Positions 1-10,932 of a stretch of DNA of 64,000 bases are shown here, piece after piece (within the stretch, counting starts at the first letter, position 1; every line of letters starts with the position of its first letter). The notes below the pieces were generated by a model. It was not told the origin of the DNA. It searched no databases and saw only the letters and a program-made list of their open reading frames with translations. Source of the DNA: Streptococcus australis (GTDB lineage Bacteria; Bacillota; Bacilli; Lactobacillales; Streptococcaceae); NCBI RefSeq assembly GCF_901543175.1, contig NZ_LR594040.1, positions 1,864,638 through 1,928,637 on the forward strand, written 5' to 3'. Made by a program: the position numbers and the translations under genes.

Positions 1-5
1 ACAAA

Positions 6-710
6 CTAAGCATGATCCACCTCCTGGTCACTCTCGTGAACATTGAAACAACGCCATGGCGAGTCTTGGTTACGCACTAGATGGATATTGCGGTCTGCGT
101 AGGCCTTGACCTCCTCAGGGTCATGCGTAATCATCAAAACGGCCTTGCCATGATGATGAGCACTATGGTGCATGAGTTCGTAAAATTCATTTTTGCTCCC
201 CGCATCCATCCCTGTCGTCGGCTCATCCAAGACAAAGATATCTGGGTCAGAAGCAAACATCCGTGCAATAACCGCCCGTTGCTTTTGCCCACCAGAGAGG
301 GAGCCAATCCGTTTATCACGGTGTTCCCACATACCAACTGAGTCTAGACTGGCCTTGATATGCTCCTCATCGTGAGCATTCAAACGACGGAACCAGCCCT
401 TTCGCGGATAGCGACCCGACTTGACAAATTCATAAACCGTACTTGGAAAGCCAGCATTAAAACTGGCTATCTGTTGGGGAAGATAAGCTATCCTAAGCTT
501 TTTCCCATGAGTATTTGTCTTTGAGATGGTTACCTTGCCAAATCTTGGTTGCAAGATGCCTAGGCTCGCCTTGATAAGCGTTGTCTTGGCAGCTCCATTT
601 TCACCAGTCAGGGTGACAAACTCCCCACTATCAACACTGTAGTTGATGTGCTCGAGGACAGGTTCTTTGTCATAATAGAAAGACAAGTCCTCTACTGTAA
701 TATACCGCAT
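6..710 (-). CDS. adcC: Zinc ABC transporter ATP-binding protein AdcC
   Basis: This is the 234-residue ATPase of the AdcABC high-affinity zinc importer, acting at the inner face of the membrane with permease AdcB and lipoprotein AdcA. Those two genes should lie beyond the left edge. Visible motifs are a Walker A at residues 36-43 (GENGAAKT), signature LSGGQKQR, Walker B VLDEP and an H-loop THD. The Walker A has Ala where the consensus GxxxxGK[ST] has the Gly before Lys. The gene directly follows adcR, sharing one base, so the two are co-transcribed and zinc-repressed by AdcR. The family call rests on this pairing and on close recall of the streptococcal protein. Confidence 0.95.
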   Translation of the reverse strand: MRYITVEDLSFYYDKEPVLEHINYSVDSGEFVTLTGENGAAKTTLIKASLGILQPRFGKVTISKTNTHGKKLRIAYLPQQIASFNAGFPSTVYEFVKSGRYPRKGWFRRLNAHDEEHIKASLDSVGMWEHRDKRIGSLSGGQKQRAVIARMFASDPDIFVLDEPTTGMDAGSKNEFYELMHHSAHHHGKAVLMITHDPEEVKAYADRNIHLVRNQDSPWRCFNVHESDQEVDHA

Positions 711-1150
711 TATTTGATTTCTCCTACTAAAGCAGTTAAAAACCGCTGGATGACTTCTTGTTCATTTGGAGTAAACTGATTTGCTACTTGTTCATAGGCT
801 GAGAGTGTGTGCTCATGGTGGTAGTGGTGTTCTGCCGCTACTGGTCGAGCTAGCTCTGTCAGTTGATAAAAAATCACACGCGCATCCTTGGGATCTCTGG
901 ATGTCTCTAACATGCCCTCTTTGACCAAAGACTTGATAGCCTTGGTCACTGCCGCCTGACTGACATTGAGACGACGAGCCAACTCCGAGTTGGTTAAGGA
1001 TTCTTCTGACAGGAGCATGAGGATATGTTCCTGAGTATTGGTCAAGGCTACATCACTTGTGCAATGCCCAATCAGAATTTCATGCTGGTTCTCAGATCTC
1101 AAGATCACCTCGTTTAAAAAGTTATCGATTTCCTGTGCAAGCTGTCTCAT
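710..1150 (-). CDS. adcR: Zinc-responsive MarR-family repressor AdcR
   Basis: AdcR is a 146-residue MarR-family winged-helix repressor that binds DNA when zinc-loaded and silences zinc uptake genes. The zinc ligands described for pneumococcal AdcR are all present at the same numbers: E24, H42, H108 and H112 for site 1, and C30, E41 and E107 for site 2. The helix-turn-helix lies at about residues 52-75 ([23 protein letters not shown]). It is first in the adc operon, with the start codon preceded by AAAGGAG. Its own promoter carries a near-consensus AdcR operator, implying autoregulation. Confidence 0.96.
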   Translation of the reverse strand: MRQLAQEIDNFLNEVILRSENQHEILIGHCTSDVALTNTQEHILMLLSEESLTNSELARRLNVSQAAVTKAIKSLVKEGMLETSRDPKDARVIFYQLTELARPVAAEHHYHHEHTLSAYEQVANQFTPNEQEVIQRFLTALVGEIK

Positions 1151-1207
1151 GTGTTACTCCTTTCCTAGCTATCTTTTTCGTTAAAAAACTTAGATAGCCA
1201 CCGATTC

Positions 1208-1246
1208 TTTACTGGTTAATTATATCATAAACCAAAAAAGAGTCAA
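1208..1246 (-). promoter_or_regulatory. adcR promoter with AdcR operator
   Basis: On the minus strand, -35 TTGACT (1241-1246) and -10 TATAAT (1219-1224) are 16 bases apart. TTAACCAGTAAA (1208-1219), 10 of 12 matches to the AdcR palindrome TTAACNNGTTAA, overlaps the last base of the -10. The -35 lies inside the terminator stem of the upstream nucleotidase gene. Confidence 0.75.
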
Positions 1247-1282
1247 GGGAAAAAGGCGTAAAAACGTTTCCCTTGACTCTTC
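1235..1282 (-). terminator. Terminator after the 5'-nucleotidase gene
   Basis: A perfect 14-bp stem (arms 1239-1252 and 1267-1280; AGAGTCAAGGGAAA) is followed on the minus strand by TTTTTT. It ends nucleotidase transcription and also contains the -35 element of adcR. Confidence 0.85.
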
Positions 1283-1299
1283 TAGATGTGAAATTTAAC

Positions 1300-3333
1300 C
1301 TATTTTAGCTTTGGTTTTCTGCTCGATAAGATACCTGCTAGACCAGCTACCATTCCCATCAAGAGCAAGAAGATGGATTGTTCACTTCCTGTATTTGGAA
1401 GAGCTTTTTCTGAGACAACTGCCTTCTTGCTAAATTGACCTGCCACCTCATAAGTAAGTGGAACATTCGTAGTCGCATCGCTAGCAGCTGCATTCGTTTG
1501 AGGCGTTTCTACTGGTAGACTAAAGTTTTTAGAATCCACAGAAATTGTCCGTGAGTTCGGATTGATCTTTTCATACTGGGTCAAATCAGCTGTTTTCAGA
1601 TACTCTTCAAAGGCTGCATCCATAGAAGGTCCTTCTTCTCGCGCACCACCTAACATCGTGTAGCCATCGCCACCCGCAGCTAGGAAATCATTGGTTGCAA
1701 GATAGTAGATTTTTGCGAGGTCTAGGAGGTCATAACGACCAGTCGTGCGGTTTTTGACCTGGATGGCCAAGACACGTTTACCTGATGGTAGATTGGTATC
1801 ATAGTAGACCTTCACACCCGAAACTTGCAAGAAGCCACCACTTGGTTCTAGCAATGGTTGTCCGTTCTCATCCAAGACCTTATTACCATCCTTATCGACC
1901 TGCAAGATAGATCCGAGTGACTTTTCAAACATATCCAAGACTTGTTGCCCAGTCACTTGGATTTGTGAAATGGTATTTCCAAATGGAAGAACAGCAATGA
2001 CATTTCCTTTCGTAATCGGTTTGCCTTTTGCAATGGTTTCACGCAAGCCACCGCCATTTGTCACAGCGATGTCAGTAGGATGGCTAAATCCTGTCTGACC
2101 ATACTGATAGAGGGAGTCCGCTACGACGTTCCCAAGGTTGGTTTCACGAACCCGAACATTTTCACGATCTCCGTTGAGTTCTACAGGGCTGTTTGAAACG
2201 ACTTCAACAGCATTTTCAGCATCGTATTTTTGTTTAATGTCTTTGACTAGTTTTTCAACTGTTGGATTGGCTGGTAATTTTTTAGCATCAGCAGCCGCAA
2301 TCTGAGTTGGATTGCCCAAAAGCTGACGTGATTTGTAGGTGATTTTCCCTACATTATGAAGGTAGCTTCCTGTCTGGTTATAGGTAACATTATCCCCATA
2401 GGTCGTTGATTCTACTGTATGAGAGTGACCATCGATTACTGTTACACGTTTCCCTTTCAAACGAGGATTTTTAGATAGAGCTTCTGCCAAGGTTGAACCA
2501 CGCCACTCGACTGGAGTTGTGGTATCTACACCCAAGTGAGCCAGCACAACATAGTGTTTGTAGTCCTTACCTTCTGCACGCGCCTTGGCTTGAACTTCTT
2601 CGATAACCTTATTGACTTCAGAGATTGGATCTGTAAAGGTTACCCCTTTGACATTTTTAGGGTGAGTTTTGGTAGCTGTTTCAGGTGTTGTTACACCGAT
2701 TACAACAAACTCATCACCTTCCACAGTCTTATCTTTATCAACGATTGTAGAAGCTTCAAAGAGACGGGCGCCATTGACATAGGTATTTGAACTAAGTAAT
2801 GGGAATTTCAAGATTTCCTTGTATTTTTTAGCTTCGTCTAAACCAAAGTCAAACTCATGGTTTCCCACTGCCATGGCATCATACTGCATCTGATTGAGAA
2901 TTTCGGCGCGTGCTTCACCCTTAGTATAGTTGGAAATCGGTAAACCTTGGAAAGCGTCTCCCGCATCTACGACGAGAGTATTTTGATTTGATTTCGCGCG
3001 TTCCTGCTCAATGACAGTCGCTAACTTAGCATCACCAATTACTCCCTTTTCCTCTACAATACGACCATGGACATCATTGGTGTGCAAGATAACCGTGTCT
3101 TTTTCTTTTTTAAGAGATTCAACAGGAGCTTCCTTTGCTTCCGCCGATTCAGCACTTGCGGGACTTGCCGCCTCTGTTCTTGGAGCTACAGGAGTTTCTG
3201 AAGTTGCAGGATTTGTTACTACTGCTGGGCTTTCTGCAGGGGCAGCTGCTTCTTCAGCATAGACCTGTCCAGCTAAAAAAGCTGGGGCCAGTAGGGCTGT
3301 CGACAAGACAGGTAATAAGAAACGTTTATTCAT
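1300..3333 (-). CDS. LPxTG-anchored surface 5'-nucleotidase
   Basis: A 677-residue cell-wall protein of the UshA/5'-nucleotidase family that probably hydrolyses extracellular nucleotides to nucleosides. The order is: signal peptide (1-26), an Ala/Pro/Glu-rich linker to about residue 75, a metallophosphatase domain with TNDVHGR (85-91), DAGDAFQG, GNHEFDFG and GHSH motifs, a C-terminal nucleotidase domain (NGGGLRETI), and a sortase signal LPNTG with a hydrophobic segment and basic tail. Extracellular AMP hydrolysis making immunosuppressive adenosine is known for related streptococcal and staphylococcal enzymes; that this one does so is inference. It is a single-gene unit with its own promoter and terminator. 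As I recall, S. pneumoniae has adcR directly beside dltD, so this gene looks like an accessory insertion. Confidence 0.88.
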   Translation of the reverse strand: MNKRFLLPVLSTALLAPAFLAGQVYAEEAAAPAESPAVVTNPATSETPVAPRTEAASPASAESAEAKEAPVESLKKEKDTVILHTNDVHGRIVEEKGVIGDAKLATVIEQERAKSNQNTLVVDAGDAFQGLPISNYTKGEARAEILNQMQYDAMAVGNHEFDFGLDEAKKYKEILKFPLLSSNTYVNGARLFEASTIVDKDKTVEGDEFVVIGVTTPETATKTHPKNVKGVTFTDPISEVNKVIEEVQAKARAEGKDYKHYVVLAHLGVDTTTPVEWRGSTLAEALSKNPRLKGKRVTVIDGHSHTVESTTYGDNVTYNQTGSYLHNVGKITYKSRQLLGNPTQIAAADAKKLPANPTVEKLVKDIKQKYDAENAVEVVSNSPVELNGDRENVRVRETNLGNVVADSLYQYGQTGFSHPTDIAVTNGGGLRETIAKGKPITKGNVIAVLPFGNTISQIQVTGQQVLDMFEKSLGSILQVDKDGNKVLDENGQPLLEPSGGFLQVSGVKVYYDTNLPSGKRVLAIQVKNRTTGRYDLLDLAKIYYLATNDFLAAGGDGYTMLGGAREEGPSMDAAFEEYLKTADLTQYEKINPNSRTISVDSKNFSLPVETPQTNAAASDATTNVPLTYEVAGQFSKKAVVSEKALPNTGSEQSIFLLLMGMVAGLAGILSSRKPKLK

Positions 3334-3366
3334 TTTGAAATCCTTTTCTTTTCTTTTTCCCTTTAT

Positions 3367-3395
3367 ATTATACTATATTTCTGAAAAAAATGAAA
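3367..3395 (-). promoter_or_regulatory. Promoter of the 5'-nucleotidase gene
   Basis: A -10 TATAAT (3367-3372) lies 17 bases from a weak -35 TTTCAT (3390-3395) on the minus strand. The start codon follows an AAGGA ribosome-binding site. Confidence 0.5.
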
Positions 3396-3433
3396 CTTTT
3401 GACTTGTTTTCATCTAAAATATTCGCCATTTAA

Positions 3434-3467
3434 CCAAAAAACCTGAACCAAAAAGTTCAAGTTTTTT
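3434..3467 (-). terminator. Terminator of the dlt operon
   Basis: Stem arms 3440-3448 and 3455-3463 (AACTTGAAC/GTTCAGGTT on the minus strand) are followed by a T run just after the dltD stop. Confidence 0.8.
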
Positions 3468-3473
3468 CTTGAT

Positions 3474-4977
<1,504 letters not shown>

Positions 4978-4987
4978 TTATATCTTT

Positions 4988-6232
4988 CTATTTTTTAAAC
5001 CACAAATCATTCAAGAATCCAGAAAAGATTAAGAATGAGAACATAACGACATGGAAGGTGATAACCATGCCAAGCAACTGAATCCAGCGATTTTCAGGTA
5101 AGGAACCCTTCCCAGCTTTTTTCCGTTCTTTATTGAGCGCTTTTTTCTTACGAACCCAAGCATCATTGATGACCAGCCCAATCCCATGAAAAAGGCCATA
5201 GGCGATGTAGTACCAGGTCACACCATGCCAAAATCCCATAATCAGCATATTGAGAATATAGGCTACACTTGAAGTGACGTTGCGATTCTTAAAGACCTTC
5301 TTTCTAGTCAGAACCATGACCATCCGCATAAAGACAAAGTCACGAAACCAGAAAGACAGACTCATGTGCCAGCGATTCCAAAACTCCTTTAAATCCCTTG
5401 ATAAAAAGGGCTTGTTAAAGTTAATGGGACTATGAATCCCCATCAAGTTTGAAATTGCTAAAGCAAACATAGAATAGCCCGCAAAGTCAAAGAACAATTC
5501 TAAACCGAAGGTATACATAACTGCAAGAGCATAATGGTTAAAGAAACCACCTGTCTGCAAGGCTAAGTTCTTTAAAGGAGGCAACAAAATCTCTCCCAGA
5601 ATATGGGCCAAGATAAACTTGTAGAGAAAGCCAAGCATGATATACTTGACAGCCTCTTCTAGCATATCCATCAGCTCATCCCGCTCAGGAATGGTCTCAT
5701 AATTTTCATTGAAACGTTTAAAACGATCAATGGGGCCACTTGAGAAAGTCGGCATAAAAAGAAGAAAACGCAAGAATTGCCAGATCGTTAAATCCTTGAT
5801 AACACCGTCTCTCAACTCAACGATAACCCCAACTGCACGAAAGGTCAAGTAAGAAATCCCTAAAAATCCAAACAAAGATTGAGGGCCATGAATAGCAGGA
5901 GATACTTTCACAAAGACGATTGGCAATAGGGATAGAAAACTAACCAGGTAAAATATCCATTTGCTATCCCGTCGTTTCCTATACCTTTTGTAGAAAAATA
6001 CAAGAAGTACTTGCCAGATAACATAAAGGATCAGAGCGCTTATTTGATTCGTCTTTCCACCGACCAACATGGTGACGATAAAGAAGAGACTAACAAGCAC
6101 CTCGTACCAGGCAAAACGTTTCTTGAAAAAGAGCCCGATAAATATCGGTAGGGTTGCAGCAATCACATACAAAAAATAATAAAGATCACCATAAGGTTCC
6201 AAATGAGGTAGCTGTTTATAAAGCTCCATCAT
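4988..6232 (-). CDS. dltB: Membrane O-acyltransferase DltB
   Basis: A 414-residue polytopic MBOAT protein that takes D-Ala from DltC and moves it across the membrane. The conserved MBOAT histidine is in [10 protein letters not shown], and upstream [17 protein letters not shown] is also typical. The start overlaps the dltA stop (ATGA). A second ATG follows immediately, so the start could be one codon later. Confidence 0.96.
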   Translation of the reverse strand: MMELYKQLPHLEPYGDLYYFLYVIAATLPIFIGLFFKKRFAWYEVLVSLFFIVTMLVGGKTNQISALILYVIWQVLLVFFYKRYRKRRDSKWIFYLVSFLSLLPIVFVKVSPAIHGPQSLFGFLGISYLTFRAVGVIVELRDGVIKDLTIWQFLRFLLFMPTFSSGPIDRFKRFNENYETIPERDELMDMLEEAVKYIMLGFLYKFILAHILGEILLPPLKNLALQTGGFFNHYALAVMYTFGLELFFDFAGYSMFALAISNLMGIHSPINFNKPFLSRDLKEFWNRWHMSLSFWFRDFVFMRMVMVLTRKKVFKNRNVTSSVAYILNMLIMGFWHGVTWYYIAYGLFHGIGLVINDAWVRKKKALNKERKKAGKGSLPENRWIQLLGMVITFHVVMFSFLIFSGFLNDLWFKK

Positions 6233-7779
6233 CTACTGTTTACCTCGTTAATCAAGCCCTTGATATCAATTTTACCATTAGGCGTTAGTGGCAAACTGTC
6301 TCGATAGAGAAACTTGGATGGCATCATATAAGACATCATGATATCTGCTAGGTCTTCCTTGATAGCCTTGGTAATATCGATATCACGCTCAAACTGCTCA
6401 CTAACACCGTCCTTCAAAATAACGTAGGCCAGTAGATTTTGTACCTTGTGATCCTTGTTATAGCGTGGAACAGCAACAGCCGACTCGATATAGCGAGATT
6501 TGTTGAGGTTTTGAGAAACATCTTCAAGCTCAATACGATAACCGTTAAACTTAATCTGGAAATCCATTCGTCCACCATAGAGAAGCAAGCCCTCATCTGT
6601 CATAGTTCCTACATCCCCTGTGTGGTAGGCCGGAAGACCTTCGAACTCAAAGAAAGCTTCTGCCGTTTTTTCAGGGTTATTCATATAGCCTTTTGAAACA
6701 GCTGGCCCAGAAACAATGATTTCTCCCTGTTCACCATTTGGCAGTTTCTTACCTTCCTCATCAATGATAAAGGTTGGAGAATCCGCCTTGGTATAGCCAA
6801 TTGGTAGGCGTTTGAGAGTCGTCAACATCTCGTCTGTTACGGCAACAGCTGATAGAGCTACTGTTGCTTCTGTTGGACCGTAGGCATTGATAATACGGGC
6901 ATTGGGGAATCGCTCGCGTAGTTTTTGAGCTGTTTTGACCGTCAATTCTTCACCATCAAAGTAGAAATGCGTGATTCCTGGCATTTTCTCGCTGTTAAAG
7001 TCTTCTGACAACATGGCCATATCTGCAAAGGACGGTGTTGATGTCCAGATAGCGATTGGCAAGGAAAAGATGGTCGCAAAGAGTTTTTTGAAGTCCTGAG
7101 TAATGGCTGAAGGAAGAGCGAAAAGCGTGCCACCAAGTGCCAAGGTCGGTGCCCAGTACATGACAGATAGGTCAAAAGAATAAGGGGGCTGGGCTAACAT
7201 TTGCGGACGACTTGGCGTCGCAAACTCTTTATCTGTAATCATCCAGTTGGTAAAACTGAGGAGATTGTCGTGGGAAATCTGCACTCCTTTTGGCTTACCA
7301 GTCGTACCAGAAGTAAAGATGATGTAGTAGTTGTCATCTCCCTTGACTGGATGCGTCATCTCGTAGCTAGAAGCTTGAGCAAATGCTTCATGAACTTGCT
7401 CTAAATTCAGCATCGGTGTGCTTGTTTGCTCTAATGGAAAATCTGAGATAGCAATAATCAAACTTGGCTCTGCAACTTCTACGATAGCAGAAACTCGTTC
7501 CAAGGCCGAATGGCTGTCAATTGGAATGTAGGCATGACCCGACTTAGTTAACGCTACAAAGGTAGCCAACATCTCATATTCCTGACCACCAAAAACGACG
7601 ACTGGAGATTTCTCAGGCAAGGCAAGTCGATCGATAGCTGTAGCCAAACTATCCGAATCAGCCTTTAGATCACCATAAGTATGCTCCTGACCTAAAACGT
7701 TGTAGACAGGATATGTTGGTTGTATTTGAGCAAAGTGCTCAATCGTTTCAATCATATCTTTTATCGGTTTATTAGACAC
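6229..7779 (-). CDS. dltA: D-alanine--D-alanyl carrier protein ligase DltA
   Basis: A 516-residue cytosolic adenylate-forming enzyme that activates D-Ala with ATP and loads it on DltC. The AMP-binding motif [11 protein letters not shown] is at about residues 153-163, NAYGPTEAT follows, and the catalytic C-terminal Lys lies in [10 protein letters not shown]. Translation starts at GTG (7777-7779), preceded by AAAGGAG. It is the second gene of the operon after dltX. Confidence 0.96.
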   Translation of the reverse strand: MSNKPIKDMIETIEHFAQIQPTYPVYNVLGQEHTYGDLKADSDSLATAIDRLALPEKSPVVVFGGQEYEMLATFVALTKSGHAYIPIDSHSALERVSAIVEVAEPSLIIAISDFPLEQTSTPMLNLEQVHEAFAQASSYEMTHPVKGDDNYYIIFTSGTTGKPKGVQISHDNLLSFTNWMITDKEFATPSRPQMLAQPPYSFDLSVMYWAPTLALGGTLFALPSAITQDFKKLFATIFSLPIAIWTSTPSFADMAMLSEDFNSEKMPGITHFYFDGEELTVKTAQKLRERFPNARIINAYGPTEATVALSAVAVTDEMLTTLKRLPIGYTKADSPTFIIDEEGKKLPNGEQGEIIVSGPAVSKGYMNNPEKTAEAFFEFEGLPAYHTGDVGTMTDEGLLLYGGRMDFQIKFNGYRIELEDVSQNLNKSRYIESAVAVPRYNKDHKVQNLLAYVILKDGVSEQFERDIDITKAIKEDLADIMMSYMMPSKFLYRDSLPLTPNGKIDIKGLINEVNSR

Positions 7780-7799
7780 AGTTCTTCTTCTCCTTTAAA

Positions 7800-7985
7800 C
7801 TAGAACTCATTATAAATAAAGGTTCCTTGACTCTGACCAAGGTAACTAAAAAAATAAAGCAAACCAAGTAAGATTACAAAATATAGGACGGTCTGTCCCA
7901 AAAACATATACAATTTTCTGTGTTTTCCCATAGTTAGTGTGTTCAATTTTCTATGATTTTTCAAAAAAGCTATGCAACTATGCAT
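7800..7985 (-). CDS. dltX: Small membrane protein DltX
   Basis: DltX is a single-pass membrane peptide encoded just before dltA in many Firmicutes and required for D-alanylation. Its C-terminus FIYNEF matches the conserved extracellular motif thought to carry the D-Ala intermediate. The longest frame gives 61 residues; an internal ATG at 7929-7931 gives 43 residues (MGKHRKLY...), nearer the family length. AGGAAG lies 12 bases before the first ATG, and the internal ATG has no clear ribosome-binding site, so the start is unresolved. Confidence 0.82.
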   Translation of the reverse strand: MHSCIAFLKNHRKLNTLTMGKHRKLYMFLGQTVLYFVILLGLLYFFSYLGQSQGTFIYNEF

Positions 7986-8006
7986 TTACTATCTTATCTT
8001 CCTAAC

Positions 8007-8036
8007 ATTTTACCATTTTATCAACCTTTTTTTCAA
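8007..8036 (-). promoter_or_regulatory. Probable dlt operon promoter
   Basis: Minus-strand -35 TTGAAA (8031-8036) and -10 TAAAAT (8007-8012) are separated by 18 bases. They lie just upstream of dltX. The rest of the 7986-8224 divergent gap holds the hslO promoter and AT-rich sequence. Confidence 0.5.
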
Positions 8037-8208
8037 CTGTTTACCATAATTCAAAAGTTTGTTTTAGCTTATTTTAAGATAAATTAAAATGTTAACAGTA
8101 AACGTAAACAAAAATTTCCATTTCTATAAATCTCCTATACCAGTCATCAGAAATTAAACAGTTTAAAAAATGACAACAAACACACGGCTCCCCCTTTGGG
8201 CATTTTTA

Positions 8209-8217
8209 TGCTAAAAT
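8209..8217 (+). promoter_or_regulatory. Extended -10 of hslO adjoining its start codon
   Basis: TGC followed by TAAAAT (8212-8217) forms an extended -10 ending 7 bases before the hslO ATG (8225). No ribosome-binding site can be seen, which suggests a leaderless transcript. Confidence 0.5.
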
Positions 8218-8224
8218 AGTAGCT

Positions 8225-9097
8225 ATGGATAAAATTATTAAAACTATATCAGAAAGCGGAGCCTTTCGTGCTTTTGTCCTTGATAGCACTGAAACCGTCT
8301 GCACTGCTCAAGAAAAACATCAAACTCAAGCCAGTTCAACTGTTGCACTTGGCCGTACCCTTATCGCCAGCCAAATTCTCGCAGCCAATGAAAAAGGAAA
8401 TACCAAAATTACTGTAAAAGTTCTTGGAACGAGCTCTCTCGGTGCCATCATCACAGTCGCAGATACCAAGGGCAACGTCAAAGGCTACGTTCAAAATCCT
8501 GGCGTTGACATCAAAAAGACTGCAACGGGTGAAGTCCTAGTCGGTCCTTTTGTCGGCAATGGCCAATTTCTCGTTATCACAGACTACGGCACTGGAAGTC
8601 CTTATAACTCCATGACTCCTCTCATCTCTGGAGAAATCGGTGAAGACTTGGCCTATTACCTGACAGAAAGCCAACAAACCCCTTCAGCAGTCGGCCTCAA
8701 TGTTCTTTTGGGTAAAGACGACAAGGTCAAAGTTGCCGGTGGCTTCCTTCTCCAAGTCTTGCCAGGGGCCAAGGAAGAAGAGATTGCCCGCTTTGAAAAA
8801 CGCATCCAAGAAATGCCCGCCATCTCAACTCTTCTGGAAAGCGATGACCATATCGAAGCCCTTCTCAAGGCCATCTATGGTGACGAATCCTACAAACGTC
8901 TTTCTGAAGAAGAAATTCGTTTCCAATGTGACTGCAGCAAAGACCGTTTTATGAACGCTCTTGCCAGCCTTCCAAATTCAGACCTTGAAGAAATGAAAGA
9001 GGAAGACCACGGGGCAGAAATCACTTGTCAATTCTGCCAAACAACTTATAACTTTGATGAAAACGACTTGGAGGAACTCATTCGTGACAAATCTTAA
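8225..9097 (+). CDS. hslO: Redox-regulated chaperone Hsp33
   Basis: Hsp33 (290 residues) is a cytosolic holdase switched on by oxidative unfolding. The zinc-binding redox switch is near the C-terminus: CDC at about residue 237 and CQFC at about residue 269, the CxC-CxxC pattern that releases zinc when oxidised. There is no Shine-Dalgarno sequence before the ATG, and an extended -10 sits immediately upstream. The gene overlaps the start of the dihydrouridine synthase by 14 bases, so they form an operon. Confidence 0.95.
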   Translation: MDKIIKTISESGAFRAFVLDSTETVCTAQEKHQTQASSTVALGRTLIASQILAANEKGNTKITVKVLGTSSLGAIITVADTKGNVKGYVQNPGVDIKKTATGEVLVGPFVGNGQFLVITDYGTGSPYNSMTPLISGEIGEDLAYYLTESQQTPSAVGLNVLLGKDDKVKVAGGFLLQVLPGAKEEEIARFEKRIQEMPAISTLLESDDHIEALLKAIYGDESYKRLSEEEIRFQCDCSKDRFMNALASLPNSDLEEMKEEDHGAEITCQFCQTTYNFDENDLEELIRDKS

Positions 9098-10064
9098 TAC
9101 ACCTTTTATGATTGGCAATGTTGAGATTCCCAATCGTACTGTTTTAGCACCCATGGCTGGTGTGACCAACTCAGCCTTTCGTACCATCGCAAAAGAACTC
9201 GGAGCTGGACTCGTTGTGATGGAAATGGTCTCTGACAAGGGAATCCAATACAACAATGAAAAAACCCTTCACATGCTTCATATTGATGAAGGAGAAAACC
9301 CAGTTTCTATCCAACTCTTTGGTAGCGACGAAGATAGCCTCGCACGCGCAGCAGAATTCATCCAAGAAAACACCAAGACCGATATCGTTGATATCAACAT
9401 GGGCTGCCCAGTTAACAAAATCGTGAAGAACGAAGCTGGTGCTATGTGGCTCAAGGATCCAGACAAGATCTACTCTATCATCAACAAGGTCCAATCTGTC
9501 CTTGAGATCCCCCTCACTGTCAAAATGCGTACAGGATGGTCTGATCCATCCCTAGCCGTGGAGAATGCCCTCGCAGCTGAGGCTGCAGGTGTCTCTGCCC
9601 TCGCTATGCATGGCCGTACTCGCGAACAAATGTACACAGGCCACGCAGACCTTGAGACTCTTCACAAGGTCGCTCAAGCTCTGACCAAGATTCCATTTAT
9701 CGCCAATGGTGATATCCGTACGGTACAAGAAGCCAAACAGCGTATCGAAGAAGTCGGTGCTGACGCTGTCATGATCGGTCGCGCAGCCATGGGAAATCCC
9801 TACCTCTTCAACCAGATCAATCACTACTTTGAAACAGGAGAAATTCTCCCTGACTTGACTTTTGAAGACAAGATGAAAATTGCCTACGAACACTTGAAAC
9901 GCTTGATTAACCTCAAAGGAGAAAACGTTGCCGTTCGTGAATTCCGTGGACTCGCTCCTCACTACCTCCGTGGAACATCTGGCGCAGCCAAACTCCGTGG
10001 AGCCATTTCACAAGCTAGCACCCTAGCAGAGATTGAAGCCCTCTTGCAATTAGGCAAAGCATAG
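9084..10064 (+). CDS. dus: tRNA-dihydrouridine synthase (DusB-like)
   Basis: A 326-residue flavoenzyme that reduces uridine to dihydrouridine in tRNA D-loops. The TIM barrel shows [11 protein letters not shown] near the N-terminus, catalytic Cys in [11 protein letters not shown], and HGRTREQMY and GRAAMGNP for FMN and tRNA contacts. I chose the GTG at 9084 because GGAGGA (9070-9075) lies 8 bases before it. An upstream in-frame ATG at 9054 has no such site. It overlaps hslO by 14 bases. The exact Dus subgroup is uncertain. Confidence 0.93.
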   Translation: MTNLNTPFMIGNVEIPNRTVLAPMAGVTNSAFRTIAKELGAGLVVMEMVSDKGIQYNNEKTLHMLHIDEGENPVSIQLFGSDEDSLARAAEFIQENTKTDIVDINMGCPVNKIVKNEAGAMWLKDPDKIYSIINKVQSVLEIPLTVKMRTGWSDPSLAVENALAAEAAGVSALAMHGRTREQMYTGHADLETLHKVAQALTKIPFIANGDIRTVQEAKQRIEEVGADAVMIGRAAMGNPYLFNQINHYFETGEILPDLTFEDKMKIAYEHLKRLINLKGENVAVREFRGLAPHYLRGTSGAAKLRGAISQASTLAEIEALLQLGKA

Positions 10065-10083
10065 TCTCACATCTACAACTCAC

Positions 10084-10121
10084 AAAAACGGCAAAGCTCA
10101 AAAATGAGTCTTGCCGTTTTT
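10084..10121 (+). terminator. Terminator between convergent genes
   Basis: Stem AAAACGGCAA (10085-10094) with TTGCCGTTTT (10111-10120), plus an inner GCTCA/TGAGT pairing and a T-rich tail. It follows the dihydrouridine synthase and touches the stop of the convergent DUF1275 gene, so it may work in both directions. Confidence 0.8.
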
Positions 10122-10806
10122 ATATATTTTCATCTTGTAAATCTAATTGCTTCACTCTAGCTATATAATAGGACATAATCAAAAACAAATTAAGGCTGAC
10201 AATCCATATAGACCATTCATGAAGAAAATGCATCAATACAGCCAAGCTGATTGCGCCCACTACGAAACTTCCCACAACAATCCCATAATTTAAGGCCTGA
10301 CGACGGTATTCTTGGATATTTCCTTCTCTTCTAGCAATGCGATACAAAGCGGTCAGCATCTTTCGGTAATTTCCAGACGTCATAAAAATGACATAGGGAT
10401 GATCTTCAATCAAACTGCCCGTAAATGTTAGCATCATCATTCCTGTTCCAAAAGCGATGAAAGGAACTTCTAATAGGGGAAATCGTGAAAAGAAAGGTAG
10501 AATAAGAGTTCCAATAAATAAAGGGAGCAGCATCTTAACCCGCCAGTAGGCCGTTTTGCGGTATTCTTTCATGTGCAATGCAAACAGAAATCCTAGAGAA
10601 AAGAAAATAATGGAGCAGAATCGTAGCATCGTATTGATAACATTTGAGTCGTGCCAATCAGATATCAATAGGAGAATATTCCCTGTCTGTGTCGCTACCA
10701 AACTATGGTATTGAATATGGCAAAACACATCCAAAGAACCACCTACAAATCCAAGAAATACTCCCATCAATCGTGTGTTTTGAGGTAAGATTAATTTATC
10801 CGCCAT
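10120..10806 (-). CDS. DUF1275 (YoaK-type) membrane protein
   Basis: A 228-residue integral membrane protein with about six hydrophobic segments. The N-terminal pattern GFVGGSLDVFCHIQYHSLVATQTGNILL is typical of DUF1275/YoaK. No biochemical role is established for the family. It is monocistronic and convergent with the dihydrouridine synthase. A possible ribosome-binding site (AAAGGA) is about 14 bases from the ATG, so the start is moderately uncertain. Confidence 0.8.
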   Translation of the reverse strand: MADKLILPQNTRLMGVFLGFVGGSLDVFCHIQYHSLVATQTGNILLLISDWHDSNVINTMLRFCSIIFFSLGFLFALHMKEYRKTAYWRVKMLLPLFIGTLILPFFSRFPLLEVPFIAFGTGMMMLTFTGSLIEDHPYVIFMTSGNYRKMLTALYRIARREGNIQEYRRQALNYGIVVGSFVVGAISLAVLMHFLHEWSIWIVSLNLFLIMSYYIARVKQLDLQDENI

Positions 10807-10932
10807 GTATTATCACTCGTTTTCCTTTGATTTTTTTATTATACCACTTTCTCTTGGAGAAACTAAGTGAAAAACAGTTGACTCACTCTTTTACAGAACG
10901 ATTTCTAGTAAGAGTTAAAACACCAAATTTTA

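Noticed and set aside
8073..8089. Possible CiaR box (TTTAAG-ATAAA-TTAAAA) before dltX
   Set aside because: The second half does not match WTTAAG at the required 5-base spacing. CiaR control of dlt is known in pneumococcus, but this sequence alone does not support it.
9171..9962. Long reverse-strand open frames opposite the dihydrouridine synthase gene
   Set aside because: They are shadows of a strongly conserved gene, with no ribosome-binding site and no recognisable protein.
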